This document shows, in pieces, positions 6,707 through 9,465 of a stretch of 9,465 nucleotides of DNA; the stretch's first letter is position 1; each line of letters opens with the position of its first letter. The DNA is taken from contig JAQSXD010000110.1 of assembly GCA_029266295.1 (NCBI GenBank), positions 1 through 9,465 of the forward strand. Direction: 5' to 3'. A program made the position numbers and the translations under genes. The notes under the pieces were generated by a model. That model did no database searches and was not told where the DNA came from. It was given only the letters and a program-made list of their open reading frames with translations. The stretch is from Bacillota bacterium (GTDB taxonomy: Bacteria; Bacillota; Clostridia; Peptostreptococcales; Anaerovoracaceae).

Positions 6707-6726
6707 AGATATTGTCGATAATATCT
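6707..6726. promoter_or_regulatory. 20-bp near-palindrome, candidate operator
   Basis: AGATATT (6707-6713), GTCGAT, AATATCT (6720-6726): the 7-bp arms match exactly and 18 of 20 positions are symmetric. It lies in the predicted leader of the prepilin peptidase transcript, just downstream of its putative start site, where a bound dimer could block transcription; as RNA it could form a weak hairpin. The cognate factor is unknown. Confidence 0.45.
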
Positions 6727-6757
6727 CTCGCTTTCGTAATTGAAATTGTAGTTTTGG

Positions 6758-6786
6758 AATTTACATTTTATTTGTCAAGTTGTAAA
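6758..6786 (-). promoter_or_regulatory. Putative promoter of the prepilin peptidase gene
   Basis: On the minus strand TTTACA (6786-6781), 17 bases, TAAATT (6763-6758). The -10 is only a 4 of 6 match. It is nearly superimposed on the opposite promoter at 6760-6788. It predicts a leader of roughly 120 bases containing the palindrome at 6707-6726. Confidence 0.35.
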
Positions 6787-6788
6787 AT
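6760..6788 (+). promoter_or_regulatory. Putative promoter of the hybrid kinase gene
   Basis: TTTACA (6760-6765), a 17-base spacer, then TAAAAT (6783-6788), pointing to the kinase ATG at 6894 with a leader of about 100 bases. A second, weaker option is TTGTCA (6773-6778), 17 bases, CACAAT. The first is the better match. Confidence 0.45.
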
Positions 6789-6893
6789 AGTACTCACAAT
6801 GTGCGAAAAATGGAATTCGTTCTGTGTTTTCCGAACTATTTTGACGAGAAATACAGCTTTCACTTCTTTTGTCAGCAAAAAGGAGACATCCAT

Positions 6894-9465
6894 ATGAAAA
6901 AAGTGAATTTGAGTTTTATGGCTGTTATGATTATCAGTCTTGTAATCATTCTGATTATGAATACGATGTCCGTCTTTGCTTACCGTGACCAGATTCTTAC
7001 GATTGAATCACAGAAAAACAACCTCTTAAGTTTAAATCTGAAATATGCGAGCCTTTTAGACAAGCTCTATTCCAATGCCCTTCAGTATCTTGATACCAAC
7101 GATGAGAAATATAAGTCTGATGTTTACAATCTTCGGAACAGTTATTTCGAAAAGGACAACATAACTTTGGAATACCGCATTTTTACGGAAAGCCAGATCA
7201 GCACCAGCTTAAAAAAGGCCTTGCTGAATGCAGACTTTACACTTTCCTCACAAGCAGAGTATGTCCAGTTTACCAAGGAAGAGCAGCGGCTTTATATCCA
7301 ATTTTTAAAGAGTTACCATGTGGTTTTGGAGAGGATCTTAACAGCCGTCAACAACCGGAACGATTTTCTGCTGACAAACCCGGAATACGATCATGCCGTT
7401 ACGAATCAAGAGGCTTTGATGAGTACACTTACAAACAAATACATCGACAGGTTGAATCGCACTGCAGACCATATTATATTCCGCCAACGAATCGCTGAGT
7501 ATTCTCTCGTCGGCATCTGTCTTATCCTGCTTGGTTTTGCCACCGTCACATTCTATTTGATTCTTAGGGAGAATGCCTTCAACTCTTACTTCCGCAAGCT
7601 TTATAATACAATAGTAGAAAACTTCGAGGGCGGAATAGCTATTCTGGATAAGGATTATCGCTTCGATTATGTGACGACCGGCTATAAGGAAATCATGGGG
7701 ATTTCTCCCTTAAATCCCATCGGCAAGACACCTAGAGAAACTTTTGATCAGCAAATTTCAGAAATCATCGAAGAACGTACCATGTCCGAGCCCAGCGGCG
7801 AAGGTCAGGTTGATCTTTATATAGGCAACAAGAAAAAGAGCATATTTTATAACTATTTCACCATAGAAGATGAACGGGGCAACAGTAAGTATATTCACAT
7901 CATAAGGGATAATACCAAAACGGAGGATTTACAGCTGCAGCTGCGAAAACAGCTCAAGGAAATTAATTTTTATTCCCAGGCGAAGGATTCGTTTATTGCA
8001 AATATTTCTCATGAAATCAAGACTCCGATCAATGCCATTCTCGGAATGGTACACTTCCTCAAGAGTACCCGTCTTTCACAGAATCAGAAAGAGCTGCTGC
8101 GTAAGATTGAGACCTCTTCAGACATTCTCCTGACAATCATCAGCGATGTTCTGGATTTATCAAAAATCAAAAACAATTCCCTCAGCTTATATCCATCGGA
8201 TTTCTCATTGGAGGGCGCTATAAAAAACGTGGAGGATATGTTTTCAAGTCAGCTGACAAACCGCGGAATTCGTTGGTGGACAGAATACAATTTCAACCCA
8301 AGTCTTTGCCTGCATTTAGACAAGACCCGATTTGTGCAAGTACTGGTCAACCTAATCAACAACGCCAGTAAATTTACCGACCGCGGATATATCAAACTTT
8401 CTGTAGAGACCCTTTCTGAGAACGAGGATACGGTTTTGCTGCAGTTCTGCATCGAAGACACGGGAATTGGCATCGCGGAAAAAGACATATCAAAGCTTTT
8501 CCGGGAATTCGAACAGCTGGAAAATCATCTGACCAAGCAGCATCAAGGTACCGGGTTGGGGCTTTTTATCTGTAAAAATATCATCGAGAGCATGGATGGC
8601 AGAATGTGGGTAAAGAGTACCAAAGGGCAGGGCAGCAAATTCTATTTCTCGCTGCCTGCAAAGAAAAGCCTTGATCCAAGACTCAGCGCCGCATCTGGAA
8701 TCGTAAGCAAAATTCCTCTTAACGGCGGCGGCGGAAAAGCTCTGGTGGTGGAAGATACGGATATTAACGCAGAGGTCGCAGTAAGGCTCCTGCGAGAAGT
8801 AAACATCACCTGTGATACGGCATCTGACGGCATCGCGGCAATACAATGCTGCAAGGACAAGCCTTGCGACTATTACCATCTCATTCTGATGGATATCCAT
8901 ATGCCCAATATGGACGGCTACACTTCCGCAAACATCCTCAAAAAGGAAATGGGCGTCAAAACGCCCATCATTGCCCTTACCGCATCGGATATCAACGAAC
9001 AAATCCGATCAGAACATGCTGATACCATCGAATGCTTCATCTTGAAACCCTTTAAAGTCGAAGCCTTTTATAATGCGATTGCACCATATTTCCCCATCTC
9101 CGAACTGCCCGTATCAGGCAGCAAAGTGACCGCTGAGCAGCGTCAGGATCCTTTTTCCGGGAGAGAGGAAGCCATCAAAAACATGGGCGGAATGATACCT
9201 ATTTACGAAAAACATGTTCAGAAATTCAAGGTAAATTATAATAAAAGCACCGAGCACCTTACCGCTCTACTGGAAGAAAAAAATTACGATGAAGCCCGGA
9301 GGCTCGCCCATTCCATAAAAGGACTGAGCGGAACCTTGGGCATGATGAGTTTGATGGAATCGAGCGCCGAGCTTGAAAAAGCCATTTTAAAAGGGGATAC
9401 CTATGATTTGCGCATTGAGCTTGAAAACTTCGATCTGGATCTGAATGCTGTTATCTGCGCAATAT
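6894..9465 (+). CDS. Hybrid sensor histidine kinase with receiver and HPt (3' partial)
   Basis: An open frame of about 857 codons runs off the right edge; AAAAGGAG sits 8 bases before the ATG. It is a membrane-bound tripartite phosphorelay kinase of BarA/ArcB-like plan. Domains: membrane segment about 6-28; extracytoplasmic, mostly helical sensor about 30-200 with no family I recognise; second membrane segment about 203-224; PAS-like domain about 237-345; HisKA with phosphoacceptor H373 in ISHEIKTPIN; HATPase with N box NLINNASKFT (486-495), G1 DTGIGI (522-527) and G2 GTGLGL (552-557); a GGGG linker; receiver with acidic pair E620/D621, phosphoacceptor D667 in MDIHMPNMDGY, T696 and K718; then HPt with H806 in AHSIKGLSGTLG. 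All key residues are present, so it looks active: H373 to D667 to H806, then to a response regulator not in this window. Its relation to the neighbouring peptidase is unknown. Confidence 0.93.
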   Translation, partial: MKKVNLSFMAVMIISLVIILIMNTMSVFAYRDQILTIESQKNNLLSLNLKYASLLDKLYSNALQYLDTNDEKYKSDVYNLRNSYFEKDNITLEYRIFTESQISTSLKKALLNADFTLSSQAEYVQFTKEEQRLYIQFLKSYHVVLERILTAVNNRNDFLLTNPEYDHAVTNQEALMSTLTNKYIDRLNRTADHIIFRQRIAEYSLVGICLILLGFATVTFYLILRENAFNSYFRKLYNTIVENFEGGIAILDKDYRFDYVTTGYKEIMGISPLNPIGKTPRETFDQQISEIIEERTMSEPSGEGQVDLYIGNKKKSIFYNYFTIEDERGNSKYIHIIRDNTKTEDLQLQLRKQLKEINFYSQAKDSFIANISHEIKTPINAILGMVHFLKSTRLSQNQKELLRKIETSSDILLTIISDVLDLSKIKNNSLSLYPSDFSLEGAIKNVEDMFSSQLTNRGIRWWTEYNFNPSLCLHLDKTRFVQVLVNLINNASKFTDRGYIKLSVETLSENEDTVLLQFCIEDTGIGIAEKDISKLFREFEQLENHLTKQHQGTGLGLFICKNIIESMDGRMWVKSTKGQGSKFYFSLPAKKSLDPRLSAASGIVSKIPLNGGGGKALVVEDTDINAEVAVRLLREVNITCDTASDGIAAIQCCKDKPCDYYHLILMDIHMPNMDGYTSANILKKEMGVKTPIIALTASDINEQIRSEHADTIECFILKPFKVEAFYNAIAPYFPISELPVSGSKVTAEQRQDPFSGREEAIKNMGGMIPIYEKHVQKFKVNYNKSTEHLTALLEEKNYDEARRLAHSIKGLSGTLGMMSLMESSAELEKAILKGDTYDLRIELENFDLDLNAVICAI

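Noticed and set aside
6601..6897. 98-codon plus-strand frame spanning the intergenic region
   Set aside because: It overlaps the peptidase start, has no ribosome binding site, covers both predicted promoters, and its translation resembles no protein.
8249..9002. Minus-strand frames (79, 170 and 72 codons) inside the kinase
   Set aside because: They are shadows of the continuous kinase reading frame, whose motifs are all intact.

Overview
The window looks like chromosomal DNA from a Gram-positive anaerobe of the Clostridia type (Bacillota). This is inferred from strong AGGAGG-like ribosome binding sites, AT-rich intergenic DNA with sigma-A style promoters, moderate-to-low GC by eye, and protein sequence character. 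No rRNA or other phylogenetic marker is present, so the assignment is only inference.

Layout. (1) Bases 1-403 hold no convincing gene. They contain a leftward promoter that probably drives a gene just off the left edge, a rightward promoter followed by a GC-rich bulged stem, and a perfect 20-bp hairpin that closes the operon on the right. (2) Bases 404-5096 are a four-gene leftward operon: a TolC-family protein, an HlyD-type membrane fusion adaptor, and two ABC-2 type permeases. The permease genes are tightly packed (4-base overlap and 2-base gap). (3) Bases 5097-5305 are a divergent control region with overlapping promoters and a 19-bp palindrome. (4) Bases 5306-5932 are a TetR/AcrR-type repressor transcribed rightward. 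(5) Bases 5929-6627 are a leftward prepilin peptidase (A24 family) whose stop codon overlaps that of the repressor. (6) Bases 6628-6893 are a second divergent region with nearly superimposed opposite promoters and a 20-bp near-palindrome. (7) From 6894 to the right edge runs a large hybrid sensor histidine kinase (two membrane segments, sensor, PAS, HisKA, HATPase, receiver, HPt), cut by the window end.

How they may work together. The TetR protein probably represses both itself and the efflux operon through the palindrome lying in both promoters. The operon encodes the envelope parts of a tripartite ABC exporter (two permeases, adaptor, TolC-like conduit) but no ABC ATPase, and a terminator follows the last permease directly. 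Energy must come from an ATPase encoded elsewhere or by another route. The TolC-like protein appears to have the helical duplicated core but no recognisable outer-membrane beta-barrel strands, and it carries a Ser/Ala/Thr-rich repeat linker after the signal peptide. That would fit a conduit in a wall without an outer membrane. The prepilin peptidase and the hybrid kinase seem to be separate units that share only a divergent promoter region.
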